64,000 nucleotides of DNA from Prorocentrum cordatum (GCA_963575745.1 CAUYUJ010009846.1:260001-324000), one strand, 5' to 3'; positions 20,945-31,426 are shown, counted from the first letter of the stretch. Translations and numbers: made by a program. The notes: generated from the letters alone by a model not told the origin.

Positions 20945-21110
20945 GGGGGGGTGAGGAGGAGAAGGCTTTCTCAGAGGGCGGCGGGGCTTCTCAGAAGCTC
21001 TCGCGCCTTCTGAGAGGTCTTCTGCGTCTTCGGGGGAAGCTTAGTCAGCTTCTCAGAAGGCCAGGGGACTTCCGAGCTTTCCGAGAAGGCCCCTTCTCAC
21101 TTCCCCCCCG
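20945..21110. repeat. Inverted micro-repeats of CTTCTCAGAAG
   Basis: TTCTCAGA, CTTCTCAGAAGC, CTTCTGAGAGG and CTTCTCAGAAGG recur within 110 bp; the core is self-complementary. A similar cluster lies at 52690-52815. No gene is seen in 20651-21430. Confidence 0.65.
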
Positions 21111-21429
21111 GGCTCGCCACCGCATGAAGCGCGCAACCATCACCAGACGAAGGTCCAGGTAGGCCCACGCTCAAGCGGCCAAACACGCACATGCACACAC
21201 ACACACACAAAAGCCCAGGTTCCGATTAGTCTGCGCCTCCCAGGCAGGCCAGGACTGCTGCGGGGTGGACATCCCCGGTCGGTGCGCCGCTGGGCGCTTT
21301 GTTTTCTTCCTCACCGGAGCCACCCCAGCCACCCCACGGTCCTCTTGCTGCTCCTCCAGGTCAGCAAGTGGCCCGTGGCCCTCCGACGCCCCGGGGGCAG
21401 CCTGGCCTGCAGTCCTCAGAGAGAACGCA

Positions 21430-21640
21430 ACTTGAGCGTCGGTGCTCCGCGCTGTGTCGGCGAGAGTGCTGGCGGGTGATCTGCGCCGTGCTGGCGAGAG
21501 TGCTGGCGTCTGTGGTCCGCACAGTGTGCTGGTGCTACCGGCAGGCGAAAAGGCTGGCGACGGTGATCCGCGCCGTGCTGCCGAGGGTACTGTCGTCGGT
21601 GACCCGCGCTGTGCTCGCGAGGATGCTGTGGCGTCAACAG
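21430..21640. repeat. Degenerate tandem repeat (GTGATCCGCGCCGTGCTG)
   Basis: Units of about 45-55 bp with TGATC(C/T)GCGC and GCGAGAGTGCTGGCG. An open plus frame reads RVLASV-type repeats; a tandem repeat is the simpler reading. Confidence 0.65.
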
Positions 21641-21899
21641 TGTAGCTGGTCGCGTTGGCATGCAGTTTTCATGCCAGAATTCCGCTGAGCAGCGACGCGT
21701 CGCGCTGCCACTGTTCTCCAACATCGCGCTCGCTGATCCCAGCACTGCGGCTGAGCGCGCTGAGCTCCAGCACAGCAAGCGGCCTGACGCTGGGCCAGGT
21801 ATCAGGCTGGGCGCCGAGGTCGGGAAATGAGCCAGGTCAGGTGTCGGGATGGACGTCGGGAGAGGGCGGAGTGTTGGGTGGAGTGTGGGCGGGGTGTCG

Positions 21900-22020
21900 G
21901 GTGTAGCGTACGGTAGGGTAGAATAGAGTGTGGTAGAGTAGAGTAGGTTAGGGTAAAGGAGGCTAGAGTAGGCTAGAGTAGTTTAGAGGTGAGTAGGGTA
22001 AGGTAGGGTAGAGCACAGCA
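21900..22020. repeat. Degenerate GTAGGGTAGAG repeat
   Basis: GTAGGGTAGA, GTAGAGTAGAG, GGCTAGAGTAG and similar, about 120 bp. Not a clean telomere repeat. Confidence 0.75.
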
Positions 22021-22071
22021 GAGCCCTAATGGGATTCTGAGAGAGCTGGATCGAGCCCTAGTAGCATTCTA

Positions 22072-22131
22072 TCAAAGCCGGCACCTGGCGCGGGCGCCGG
22101 CGACATTTGCGCCGCCGACGCCGCTGACGTT

Positions 22132-22162
<31 letters not shown>

Positions 22163-22174
22163 GCGGCGGCCTTG
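22072..22174 (-). CDS. Possible terminal exon, minus strand
   Basis: On the minus strand CTGCCCAG could be an acceptor. The frame then reads KAAAGDDDDDDDGDNVSGVG and ends ARCRL at a stop (22072-22074). The Asp run is a (GAC)n stretch. The short GC-rich coding-like segment has no family resemblance. Confidence 0.3.
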
Positions 22175-22194
22175 CTGGGCAGGGGGGAAGGGGG

Positions 22195-22310
22195 TTCTGG
22201 ACCTCCCGAAGAATTTTCCCGGGGGGGGGGATCCTGAACTCCCCCGAATATTTGTCCCAGGGGGGGGGTCTGGACCTCCCAGGTTCTTTGCGGGTGTGTG
22301 TGTGTGTGGG
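22195..22310. repeat. About 50-bp degenerate repeat with G-runs
   Basis: GGGGGGGGATCCTGAACTCC and GGGGGGGGTCTGGACCTCCC are two adjacent units; a third starts GGGTTCTGGACCTCCC. A short GT run follows. Confidence 0.6.
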
Positions 22311-22537
22311 GGTTTTCGGGGCGAGGTCGGGTGGGTCCCATGGTTTCTGACCCCCCCTGGGATTTTGTTTGGGGGGTGGGGTGGGGTGGATCTCCTGCTT
22401 TCTGTCCCCTCCTTCAGATTTGTTTCAGACCAGCGACGTTTGATTGTGCTCCCTCCGATGGCGGATTGTTTTACGTTTTTCCTGCGTCGTCGGCGAGTTT
22501 TGATTTTGACAGGATCCCGGCGCTTCAGGCCCCAGGG

Positions 22538-22748
22538 TTATCATGCTCCAACCTACTTTAGCCTTGATCACCAGAAAGAATTTCGAGCGCCAAAAAAATA
22601 CTGAAACTCAAGGGTTTTCACATGCCGGGCCCTGGGAGACACTCGCCCGACACTGTTTCGACACTGCTTCGACACTCTTCTGATACTTTTCTGGGTGCTC
22701 GAAATTATGTTTGGAATGTGGTCCTTCAGTATGATGGGAACAGCATAA
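22538..22748 (+). mobile_element. Family E inverted-repeat element with 8-bp target duplication
   Basis: TTATCATGCTCCAACC at the left and the complement of the right end, TTATGCTGTTCCCATC, are inverted termini. CCCCAGGG stands on both sides (22530-22537 and 22749-22756), an exact 8-bp duplication. Inside are inverted arms (AAAGAATTTCGAGCGCC and GGGTGCTCGAAATTATG) around ACACTGTTTCGACACTGCTT-type tandem 11-mers. Second copy, in opposite orientation, at 35703-35905. Confidence 0.85.
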
Positions 22749-22908
22749 CCCCAGGGATTGTTCAATGAATATTCGTTTCGCTCCTAACGGTGCGGCCTGC
22801 ATAATTGTGAAGTGTGCAGCGATGATTGATTTTGTCATGCAAATGGGAAGGAGATTGCATTAGACAGATCGTGCCCCCTCTTTATCCTTGTGCATGTGGG
22901 ACGAATTG

Positions 22909-23052
22909 CAGTCGACCCGCAGAATAAGGATGAGCGACTTCCAATATTAAGTTCGCATCCTTGCCCCTGCGCTGGCCGCGCCCCGGCCGCAGAGTGTCGA
23001 CGTGGCCCTCCAGGGCCCTTGCATCCTTATCGTGCATCCTTGTGATGACCCA
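22909..23052 (+). mobile_element. Family B element, right end decayed
   Basis: The left end CAGTCGACCCGCAGAATAAG and the internal GGGCCCTTGCATCCTTATCG match the family B copy at 55192; the right terminus is diverged. Confidence 0.65.
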
Positions 23053-23147
23053 GGCCCCCAATGTGATGTTCGTTTGCTCTTTCCAAAAGGTCGGTTTCCA
23101 CGCCCTGCTTTTTGGTCACAACGCGAGGGGGTCCGGGTACGGGTCTG

Positions 23148-23316
23148 CAGTCAACTCTGGTAAGGACTGACAACCTTCCCAAGGATACCCTTGTATCCTT
23201 GCCTCCTTGGTCAATCCTTGGCCACTTTCGTTGGCCGCGCCCCGCTCGAAAGGCTTCGAGATGGGCGCCCAAGGCCCTCACATCCTGATCGCGCATCCTT
23301 CTGATGCGGGCAGCTG
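23148..23316 (+). mobile_element. Family B element
   Basis: Starts CAGTCAACTCTGGTAAGGAC and carries the internal GGATACCCTTGTATCCTTGC and CTCGAAAGGCTTCGAGATGG, ending ATGCGGGCAGCTG. It lies 95 bp after another copy in the same orientation. Confidence 0.7.
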
Positions 23317-23496
23317 TGCTGCAATGCCCTGGCAGTGCGGGGTTGCCCGTCCCTCCCCCTGGGGCTGGCTCTGCCTCCTGAGCCGTGCCGTCGACGGCCC
23401 CAGGGCGGGGCGGGGCCCCCCGAGGCCGAAGACTGCGCCAGCCTCCGCACTGCATTTTTCCATGCGTGTAGGGCCTGGGGATCGTCAACGTCGCCG

Positions 23497-23513
23497 TCGC
23501 CCTCGTCCTCGTC

Positions 23514-23557
<44 letters not shown>
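23497..23557. repeat. (GTC)n microsatellite
   Basis: GTC triplets, about 17 clean copies after CCTCGTCCTC. The GC-rich, exon-sized island 23558-23753 that follows has competing frames and is left uncalled. Confidence 0.93.
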
Positions 23558-23558
<1 letters not shown>

Positions 23559-23753
23559 CCGAAGCAGCCCCGCCGACCCCGAGAGGCGCACCCCCGCGGC
23601 CGCGGCACCCCGGGCGGCGCCGACGGCGCCGCCGGCGGCGGCCTCGTGCTCCTGGCGCGGGGCCAGCGGAGGCCCTGCGGAGCGCGGCCGGGCCTAGGCC
23701 CCCTCGGGGCGGAAGGCGGAAGGCACCGTGGCCGAGGCCGAGGCTCGGTCGTG

Positions 23754-23909
23754 CGTCGGGCATGCACCTCGTCCGCAGGAGGAGTGGTCAAGAGGAGTCG
23801 AAGCATAGTCAGAGGGGGATTTTTTTTACTAGCTTCTAGTAGCTCCGCCTATCGTTCAACAACTTTACCCTTCTTCCAAGCCGCCTGTAGAAGGGCATGC
23901 CCGACCTAA
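23754..23909 (+). mobile_element. Family A inverted-repeat element
   Basis: The left end is altered (CGTCGGGCATGCACCTCGTC, then CGCAGGAGGAGTGGTC); the right end is good (complement TTAGGTCGGGCATGCCCTTC). Interior AT-rich. Confidence 0.7.
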
Positions 23910-24024
23910 GGCCATCCCCTCGTCGTCAAGGATCGAAGTTCGCTCGGCAGCAAATCATGGGGGCCTGGTAAATCTTACTTCCGTCTTTCGCGGCGGCTAG
24001 CGTCGATTATCGCCTGGGAGCCGA

Positions 24025-24125
24025 TGAGGTAGCGCCGATGCGCCGATTTAGCGTCGGCAAGAGTCGGTTCAGCGTCGATTCAGCGTCGATCAGCGTCGAC
24101 TGGCATCGATAAGCGTCGCTTCGCA
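24025..24125. repeat. GATCGACGCT-type short repeat cluster
   Basis: CAGCGTCGATTCAGCGTCGA, TCAGCGTCGACT and AGCGTCGCTT: about eight degenerate 10-mers. It resembles the ATCGCCGAT clusters at 46628 and 49760. Confidence 0.65.
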
Positions 24126-25265
24126 AGAGCCGACAAGATGGTACGAGAGGCCCCCCATGCGTTGCCACCGAAGGCTCGGGGGTCGGGGTGGCGGTTTTCG
24201 TCCGCGTTTCTGGACCTTTTCGGGTTGCTCGCCGGGCGCCATGGCTGGACATGGCTGGACGCGACTCACAATCTCACCGATAACCAACATCGCCATCAAC
24301 GTGGCTTTGGAATTGGGAGGAGGAGGAGGAGCAGGAGGAGCAGGAGCGGGAGGAGGAGCAGCAGGAGGAGGAGGAAGCATCGAGGTTCGAGGACATAGTT
24401 GGTCGAGAAGAATCTGCAGCGAGCGAGACTGTCGGATGTCCGCGCGGGCTTCTTGGACCGGCGCTCGGTCCCCCCCCCCTCTGGCCTGGCGCGCTCCTCC
24501 GCTCGCCACGGGCTCCGTGGCCCTGCGTATGGGCCTCGAGGTCGGGAGGCGGCATCCGCCGGGCTTCACCACTCGGGGGCGGATGGACCTCCTACCCCGA
24601 CACGTCGAGTAGCGAATTGGCCGTTTTCGGTTCGCGAGAGGGCGTCGCGGCCGTCATTTTTGCGGGTCCAGGTCCGTCGGTTTCGGTCCCAGGCCGTTTT
24701 CATTGAATGGAGGTTTACGAAAGAGAGTTTGTCCACCGCCGAACCACCCACCAAAGCACCCCAACCCAACGCGAAGGCTCCAAATTGCCCGCCATTTTCA
24801 GTGCGGGGGGGGGGATCGGGGAACATTGAAAAAAACACCTATGAAACCCGTACCCTCCCCCCCCCCCAACCCGACATTCGGGTCTTCGGGGTGGGCTGGG
24901 GTGGTCTGGTAGGTAGTCAGGGCTAGCCCCATCGAGGATCGGAGTTCGAGGTAGGATAATCGAAGTGTGTGCCTCTCATGGTCGCTTCTCTGCCTCACGC
25001 AGATCGCGACGCCACGGCCCAGAAACGCATTGAGTTCGCAGAAGCAACCAGCAGCATGAACTTATTATCGCAAAACATCACTATCACAAGGTTTTTGTTC
25101 AATGATGTCGCGCATACAGCTTACAATGCGCACATATGAAATACACATCCAGATGCTGATAACACTAATCGCCAAGCGGCGAATAGTAATAAACGCAGAT
25201 GGTGTGCAAAAGCAATGGCACATCTGATGTTCTATGCCCAACGAGATGCTTCTCAGCATGTCGTC
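24126..25265. other. No recognisable gene
   Basis: Contains a GGAGCAGGAGGAGCAGG stretch (24317-24380), short C-runs and, from about 24950, lower-GC DNA. Overlapping short frames only. Confidence 0.45.
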
Positions 25266-25267
25266 TA

Positions 25268-25765
25268 ATCGCAAGTTGTGGCAACCCCAACGGTGATCAC
25301 CCGCTTTTCCCCAACTGCCATCGCAAGGTATGGAACCCCACCTGGGCCAAAATCATCACAATACGTGGTAACCCTATATGCGCTCGACTTCCCACCCAAC
25401 CCCCCTCCCCGCTTCTGGGGATGCATCCACAATTTCGCTAAACCGAGATCCACCAGGTGACCCATCATACGTCTCGACACCGTCGATGGCACAGGCACTC
25501 ATGGGCACCACGCGGGGCTCGTAGAGCGTATCGGGATACACCAGGCGAGTCTCACCATACGCACTTGCAGCATCATCTCTTTGGGTACCTATTGGCACAA
25601 CTTCTAATGATTGCAAGTGTAGTGCTCTTGTTCTGCTCTAGACAATGTTGATGTCCCGGTGATCCCACGAGCGACCCTCACCATCTCGTAACATCGCAAG
25701 TTGCAGCAACCCCATCGTTCACCCCCCGCTTCTTCTCAACTACAATCGCAAGGTGTGGAACCCAA
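25268..25765. repeat. Direct repeat pair, about 75 bp, 420 bp apart
   Basis: TCGCAAGTTGTGGCAACCCC (near 25270) and TCGCAAGTTGCAGCAACCCC (near 25690) each lead to a CATCGCAAGGT or AATCGCAAGGT plus TGGAACCC segment. The intervening DNA has similar fragments (CATACGT, CATCTC). No gene. Confidence 0.6.
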
Positions 25766-25769
25766 CCTG

Positions 25770-26925
25770 CGCAGTATCCCATATCCCATCACAAGGTGTG
25801 ACAACCACACCGGCGCTCGTCTGCGCCCCCGCTCTTGCGCCACGTTTTGACTACCTGACGGGATCATTGCAGACTTTCCCGCACGGGTGCCCGTGGGAAT
25901 GCCCACCTCCCACTGCCCTTGCTCCTTGCTTATATAAGGCAATTCTTATAGTATGATCCTGGGCACGCACGTGCCCCTTATGAGTGTTGTCCGCGTATGC
26001 CATTTTGATTTCTCCTGGCCGTTCGCAGCCAGTTGGGGGTCAGGATATTTTAGAAACGAGGGCACCGGCGGGCTCGAGGCCCAGCATATGAGCAGAGTCA
26101 GGAACGAGCGGCCTGAGAGCCAGTGCAGCGCGACCCAGCACAGGTGCTCCCAGAGCGATCGGACCCTGAGATCCGACATTGCGAAAAAATGCAGCGTCGC
26201 AACAAATTACGACAGAAGCCCCAGACCCCATCTCTATATGTCCGTTTTGTTCCTAGCCAGATCGAGCTGTGATGGTCTTGGGACCCAGAACTGAGCGGAC
26301 GCGCTGGGCTCGGTGGCGGCAAAGAGGGGGGTGATGATCAGGCGGGAGTGGAGATCATGGCGTGGGCCATGATCTTTCCCTAGACTTCATCGCGCCTCTT
26401 TTTGGTCCCTTGCGTCCCTGCCCCCCCCCCCCCCCTGGGCCGCGCACGTGCCGCTGGCCACGATCTGCACCCCCCCTCTTTCGGACGGCCGCCCCCGATG
26501 GGCGAAGCTGCTGCGCCCAGCTCTGATCGGGGGCGCGCAACCATGGATCAGCGAGCCACGGATTTGGCGCGCGGTCGCCAAACCCACGGATCGGGGGAGG
26601 TGCCCTCCCCAAAATGCGGCCGGTGCCGCCTCGCTCGGCGGCGGAAGCCCGCGCCCCCCCCCACTCTGCGGCGAAAGTGTAACGCACCCGGCACCCCAGA
26701 AGCGTTACCCTGGCACCTCGCACCTTTATGTGAACGCAGACGAGTCTGCTCGCCGAAACAAGCAAACCTTATTCCCAACCCTCCTGCGTTGGGTTCTCGT
26801 TTTGAATAGAGCACTGCTCGCGCGTCTCCTTCCCACCGTCTCCTTCCCACCGTCTCCTTCCCACCCCCTCCCGTCCCTCTCTTCCCCCCTGCCTCCTACC
26901 TGGTCATCCCTGTGCCACTTTCGAG
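25770..26925. other. No recognisable gene
   Basis: Lower-GC DNA to about 26340, then a GC-rich stretch with C-runs and open frames on both strands without family resemblance; then (CCGTCTCCTTCCCA)n immediately before the 102-bp array. Confidence 0.45.
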
Positions 26926-28228
26926 GGCTGCCGGGGGCTGCGATCTGTGAAACTGTCGCCACTTTCGAAGGCTGCTGGGAGGCCCAGCACAGTGGGTACC
27001 CGCGGCAGACTCAAACTAGACCTCGCCATCCCTGGGGGGCTGCGATCTGTGAAACTGTCGCCACTTTCGAGGGCTGCTGGGGGGCCGAGCACAGTGGGTA
27101 CCCGCGGCAGGCTCAAATTAGACCTCGCCATCCCTGGGGGGCTGCGATCTGCGAAACTGTCGCCACTTTCGAGGGTTGCTGAGGGGCACAGCACAGTGGG
27201 TACCCACCGCAGACTCAAATTAGACCTCGCCATCCCTGGGGGGCTGCCATTTGTGAAACTGTCGCCACTTTCGAGGGCTGCTGGGGGGCCCAGCACAGTG
27301 GGTACCCACCGCAGATTCAAATTAGACCTCACCATCCCTTGGGGGTTGCGATCTGTGAAACTGTCGCCACTTTCGAGGGCTGCTGAGGGGCACAGCACAG
27401 TGGGTACCCACCGCAGACTCACACTAGACCTCGCCATCCCTGGGGGGCTGCGATCTGTAAAACTGTCGCCACTTTCGAGGGCTGCTGGGGGGCACAGCAC
27501 AGTGGGTACCCGCGGCAGGTTCAAATTAGACCTCGCCATCCCTGGGGGGCTGCGATCTGTGAAACTGTCGCCACTTTCGAGGGCTGCTGGGGGGCCCAGC
27601 ACAGTGGGTACCCACCGCAGATTCAAATTAGACCTCGCCATCCCTGGGGGGCTGCGATCTGTGAAACTGTCGCCACTTTCGAGGGCTGCTGAGGGGCACA
27701 GCACAGTGGGTACCCACCGCAGACTCACACTAGACCTCGCCATCCCTGGGGGGCTGCGATCTGTGAAACTGTCGCCACTTTCGACGGCTGCTGAGGGGCA
27801 CAGCACAGTGGGTACCCACCGCAGACTCACGGCTGCGATCTGTGAAACTGTCGCCACTTTCGAGGGCTGCTGAGGGGCACAGCACAGTGGGTACCCGCGG
27901 CAGGTTCAAATTAGACCTCGCCATCCCTGGGGGGCTGCGATCTGCGAAACTGTCGCCACTTTCGAGGGCTGCTGAGGGGCACAGCACAGTGTGTACCCAC
28001 CGCAGACTCAAATTAGACCTCGCCATCCCTGGGGGGCTGCGATCTGTGAAACTGTCGCCACTTTCGAGGGCTGCTGGGGGGCCCAGCACAGTGGGTACCC
28101 ACCGCAGATTCAAATTAGACCTCGCCATACCTGGGGGGCTGCGATCTGTGAAACTGTCGCCACTTTCGGGGGCTGCTGAGGGGCACAGCACAGTGGGTAC
28201 TCACCGCAGACTCAAATTAGACGCCGCT
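26926..28228. repeat. 102-bp minisatellite, about 12.5 copies
   Basis: CTGCGATCTGTGAAACTGTC recurs at steps of 102 bp (the CGATCT core is at 26941, 27043, 27145 and on), followed by CCACTTTCGAGGGCTGCTG and CAGTGGGTACCC. One unit near 27830 is shortened. Because 102 is 34 codons, three frames remain open for hundreds of codons (two plus, one minus). Units fall into two subtypes, GCAGACTCA and GCAGATTCA, that alternate in blocks, a sign of higher-order duplication. A coding role is not supported. Confidence 0.93.
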
Positions 28229-28479
28229 TTCGTCCTTGTTCTCCTCCTGCAGTCAACTTCCCTCTGCTGCTGCCGTGCTGACGGTTTGGCTTCCCGCACG
28301 TTTTGTTCCTGCTCTGCGTTCCCGACTCCCCATGTCCTTTTCGAGCCTGTAGCTGTCGCCCCTCGTTCTTGTATGGTTCTCCTGCACATCGTGCCATAGG
28401 CGCGTGTCCCAAGTAGCTTACACATCAAGTTGATTGTCCATGCAAGTTTCGGCCAACTCCTCGTTCCCATTGATACAAA

Positions 28480-29760
28480 TGGGTTGGGTACGTCACAGGG
28501 TAATTCGTAGTATTCTTCTTATTCCGTTTATGATTGATATGCTGTTTATTATTGTTGTTCTCGTTCGTAATATTATTATTATTAGTATTATTAGTCTTTT
28601 TCCCAGCTTAACAGAAAGATCCTCCTCCTGCTCCTCCTCCTCAAGACTCCCTAACAGCACGGGCCCAACACGAAAAACGGCAAGAATGCCAGCAAAAAGA
28701 CTTAGATCCAGAACAACAAGGCCAATAACAGCAACACCAACAACCAACAACATCAACATCAAAAACAGCAACAACACCGCCAACATCAACAATAACAATC
28801 TGTCCCACGCATGGCAGAGCCCAGCTTTGAAAAAGGAACCGTCCGTACCTACGATGGGGGGGGGCGAATAATTTTGGCGGTGCGGGTGCTAAGATAACGC
28901 GCCGTGCGTGGCGGGGGCGATATCCTCGGACGCACTACCGCCAGAAAAAAACACTTGTTCACTAGGGGTGGCAACAAAAATTGTATAGGACAAGGATTAT
29001 GAAAATGAGAAAGAGGAGGGATGGAGGAACGAAGCAGGGGAGCCTGTCTGTTTTCGGATATTTATGATCGTTCTTATCTTTATTCTCATTCGTATTATTA
29101 TTATCAGTCTTATTATTATGTGTATTCATATTATTAGTCTGTGTGTGATTGTACTTCTTGTCGTTTGGGGCAAGCTGTCGTAGTTATTTTGTGCGGGTGC
29201 GGTGCTAAGATAGCGCGCCGTGCTAGCGGGGGCGATATCCTCGGATGCGCTGCCCCACACGACGGCCGGGAAGAAACAATGTTTCAACAGGGGTGGTAAC
29301 ACAAATCGTATAGGACAAGGATGATGCAGATACTGATAAACAAACTGTCATTAATATTACGACTTCATGTATTATCATTGTTTTCTAATCTGCTTATTAT
29401 TACCAATCGGATTGTTATTGTTACAACTATTAGTGTGATGATTCTTATTTTGATTCGTATTACCATTGTTCTTATTACTATTCGAATTCGGGTTACGATT
29501 ATCATTATTATTATTATCATTAGTATTCGTATTACTTGTATTGTTTTTTCTGAGTAGTACTCTCATCCTTATTCTTCTTCTTATTATTATCATTCGTATG
29601 TCACTCTTATTCTTATTCTTATTCTTATTCCAATGCAAATTGGGATACCACCCAAGCTGGGGCGCGATAATTATGCATTTCCATTCAATTTGCGCGGTGC
29701 TAATCATATCGTTCGGCGAAAACCGCCCCCCCAGGAATGATTTAATTACGGCGCGGTGCT
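28480..29760. repeat. AT-rich island with a repeated module
   Basis: Composed of ATT/TTA triplet-like stretches (28500-28600, 29060-29160, 29320-29640) alternating with a conserved module. The module contains GGTGCTAAGATAACGCGCCG (about 28888) or GGTGCTAAGATAGCGCGCCG (about 29201), then GGGGGCGATATCCTCGGA and TATAGGACAAGGAT. Partial module starts recur at about 29696 and 29754 (CGCGGTGCTAA). Base composition contrasts sharply with the window. Confidence 0.8.
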
Positions 29761-29858
29761 AACGATGACCCCGGGGGGTCCCTTAACGGCTTGAGGAGGT
29801 GAATCCACGCCCCCCTTGATCCATCTCTGCGACCGCCCGATCTGCCGGGCTCCTGCAG

Positions 29859-30077
29859 GCAGCTTCTTGGACCAGGGCTCGACCTTCGACGCCGCCGGCC
29901 CGGCCCGCGCGGCGCGGCCGCGGCCGCCCGCGGGGCACGCCGACTTCCTCTTCGGGGGCGGCGCCGCGGCCAGCCGCCGGAGGCACGCCGCCCCCGGCAC
30001 GCTGCCGCTGGAGGGGCGCTGGCAGGCCGGCAAGGCGGCGGTGCTGGACCTGACGCCGCGGCTGGCGATGATGGCAG
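29859..30077 (+). CDS. Probable internal exon, unknown protein
   Basis: GCTCCTGCAG|GCAG is a good acceptor and GATGGCAG|GCCC a GC-type donor, a class common in dinoflagellates. The 219-bp span is GC-rich against AT-rich flanks, and its open frame reads SFLDQGSTFDAAGPARAARP, then GHADFLFGGGAAASRRRHAA and LEGRWQAGKAAVLDLTPRLA. Length is a multiple of three. It could be an upstream exon of the gene at 31-44 kb; this is inferred from strand and proximity only. No domain is recognised. Confidence 0.45.
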
Positions 30078-30125
30078 GCCCAAATCTGGCAATCGTCTTC
30101 TTTTGAGTTCACGTATTCATGAATT

Positions 30126-30240
30126 CAAAAGATGCGCATCATAATGCGCATTTTTGCAATGCAAATTATCATGCGCATTATAATCATGCATTGCAATCGT
30201 ATCCTTTTGAATGAGCCTTATAATGCGCATTCTAACAGCA
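30126..30240. repeat. ATGCGCATTATAA palindromic repeat cluster
   Basis: ATGCGCAT occurs five times within about 100 bp, mostly extended as ATAATGCGCAT or ATGCGCATTATAATCATGCA, with ATGCAATTGC-like inverted partners (TTGCAATGCAA, CATTGCAAT). It can fold into hairpins. It directly follows the exon candidate. Confidence 0.7.
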
Positions 30241-30659
30241 TTCGTTCAATACTGAGATCGCTGCCGCGCGAAAAACTTTGTCCTCGAGGCTCGCGTGTTT
30301 TCTGTGTGCGCTGTGTTTCCTAGCTGGCTGAAGCCTGGCGGACCCGTGTTGCTCTGAACAAAACTTTCTTCTGTCAGGTATCCAGCAGGGCGCGGAGCTG
30401 CGCACATACGTCAGAGGAGTGAAAGGTATGGATGGCGCTGCTCGCCCCCTGAGATCCGGGCGTGGCAAGTCTGTTCACGCCGGGCGGTTTCGCCCGGCTC
30501 CTGGCCCCGGGACCATCACACGTCGATCTGACTCCGAAAATGTTGCAGAACGATGGGGTCAAGGGCTCTGGCCGCGATTTTCCGCGATGTCGTATTTGTT
30601 CACATCGTCGGATCTCAGGAATTTGGGGGGTCTTCGCCGCGACGGTTAATTCAAACATC

Positions 30660-30775
30660 GTTTAGAAATAGCTCAGAGCTGTTTTTTCCATTATTTTTGG
30701 ATTGCGTTTGAATGTTTCTTTCAGCTTTCCATTTCTCTTCCAAAATCCGCCTGTAGGATGACATGCCCGACCTAA
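30660..30775 (+). mobile_element. Family A element, right part
   Basis: The right-end complement TTAGGTCGGGCATGTCATCC is close to consensus and is preceded by the AT-rich interior; no left terminus is recognised. Confidence 0.6.
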
Positions 30776-31073
30776 CGCTACGGCTGGATCCTCCTCGAGC
30801 TTCTAATCAGAGTGCATTCCTAGAGATATCTGGGGTGTGGCGACATCAGCATCGTTCTGCTCCCCCAGGACGAGCCTTCGAAGGTAGCATCGGCTGGCGT
30901 CGACATGTCCCTGCGGGGCTAGACTGAGGCCTTCTGAGTATCACCACGGGGGGTCCACGCCATGGGGACAAGGTGCAGAGACTGACCCAGATTTCCGAGA
31001 ATCCTCGAGAGCCCATGAAGCCGGCCCAGAGTACCTTCGGGGGCCCTCCGTGCGCAAACACAAGCTGTGTCAG

Positions 31074-31237
31074 CAGGCTCCACTGCGGCGTGGGACGCCC
31101 TCAAGAAGAGCTCTCTGGTGAGGAGGCTGGACCCCTTCGGGCATCACTCGTCCGACGACAGTGAGCTGCGGTGGTCCAGCAGGCTGCTGGTCCGCAACCT
31201 TAGGCTCTGCCTGGCGTCGGATGCTTTCAGCGCCATG
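31074..31237 (+). CDS. Probable exon of an unknown protein
   Basis: The frame reads STAAWDALKKSSLVRRLDPF and later NLRLCLASDAFSAM. The acceptor is probably GTCAGCAG|GC at 31073/31074; the donor is CCATG|GTCAGG. Splicing to 31427 keeps the frame (phase 0). Codon pattern and balanced composition are more protein-like than neighbouring GC-rich frames. Product unknown; exon 2 suggests a membrane-associated protein. Confidence 0.5.
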
Positions 31238-31426
31238 GTCAGGGGGAGGAGGAGGAGGTGGAGGAGGAGGAGGAGGAGGAGGAGGAGGAGGACGAGGACG
31301 AGGAGGAGGAGAGAAGAAGAAGAAGAAGATGAAGAAGAAGAAGAAGATGACGAGGCAGAGGAGGTGGAGGAGGAGTGTGATGAGAGGGCGGAAAACGAGG
31401 AGGAGGAGGAGGAGGAGGAGGGCGAG
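31238..31426 (+). other. Predicted 189-bp intron made of GGA/GAA repeats
   Basis: Starts GTCAGGGGGAGG and ends GAGGGCGAG. It is a multiple of three with no stop in the coding frame, so if retained it would add 63 residues, mostly Glu, Arg and Asp. GTCA occurs at both boundaries (ATG|GTCAGG, GAG|GTCATC). Confidence 0.5.

Noticed and set aside
21900-22020. Interstitial telomere
   Set aside because: Words are GTAGGG/GTAGAG, irregular, and not the TTTAGGG repeat expected in dinoflagellates.
26904-27857. 317-codon minus-strand frame of 34-residue repeats
   Set aside because: Product of the 102-bp minisatellite; two plus frames are equally open.
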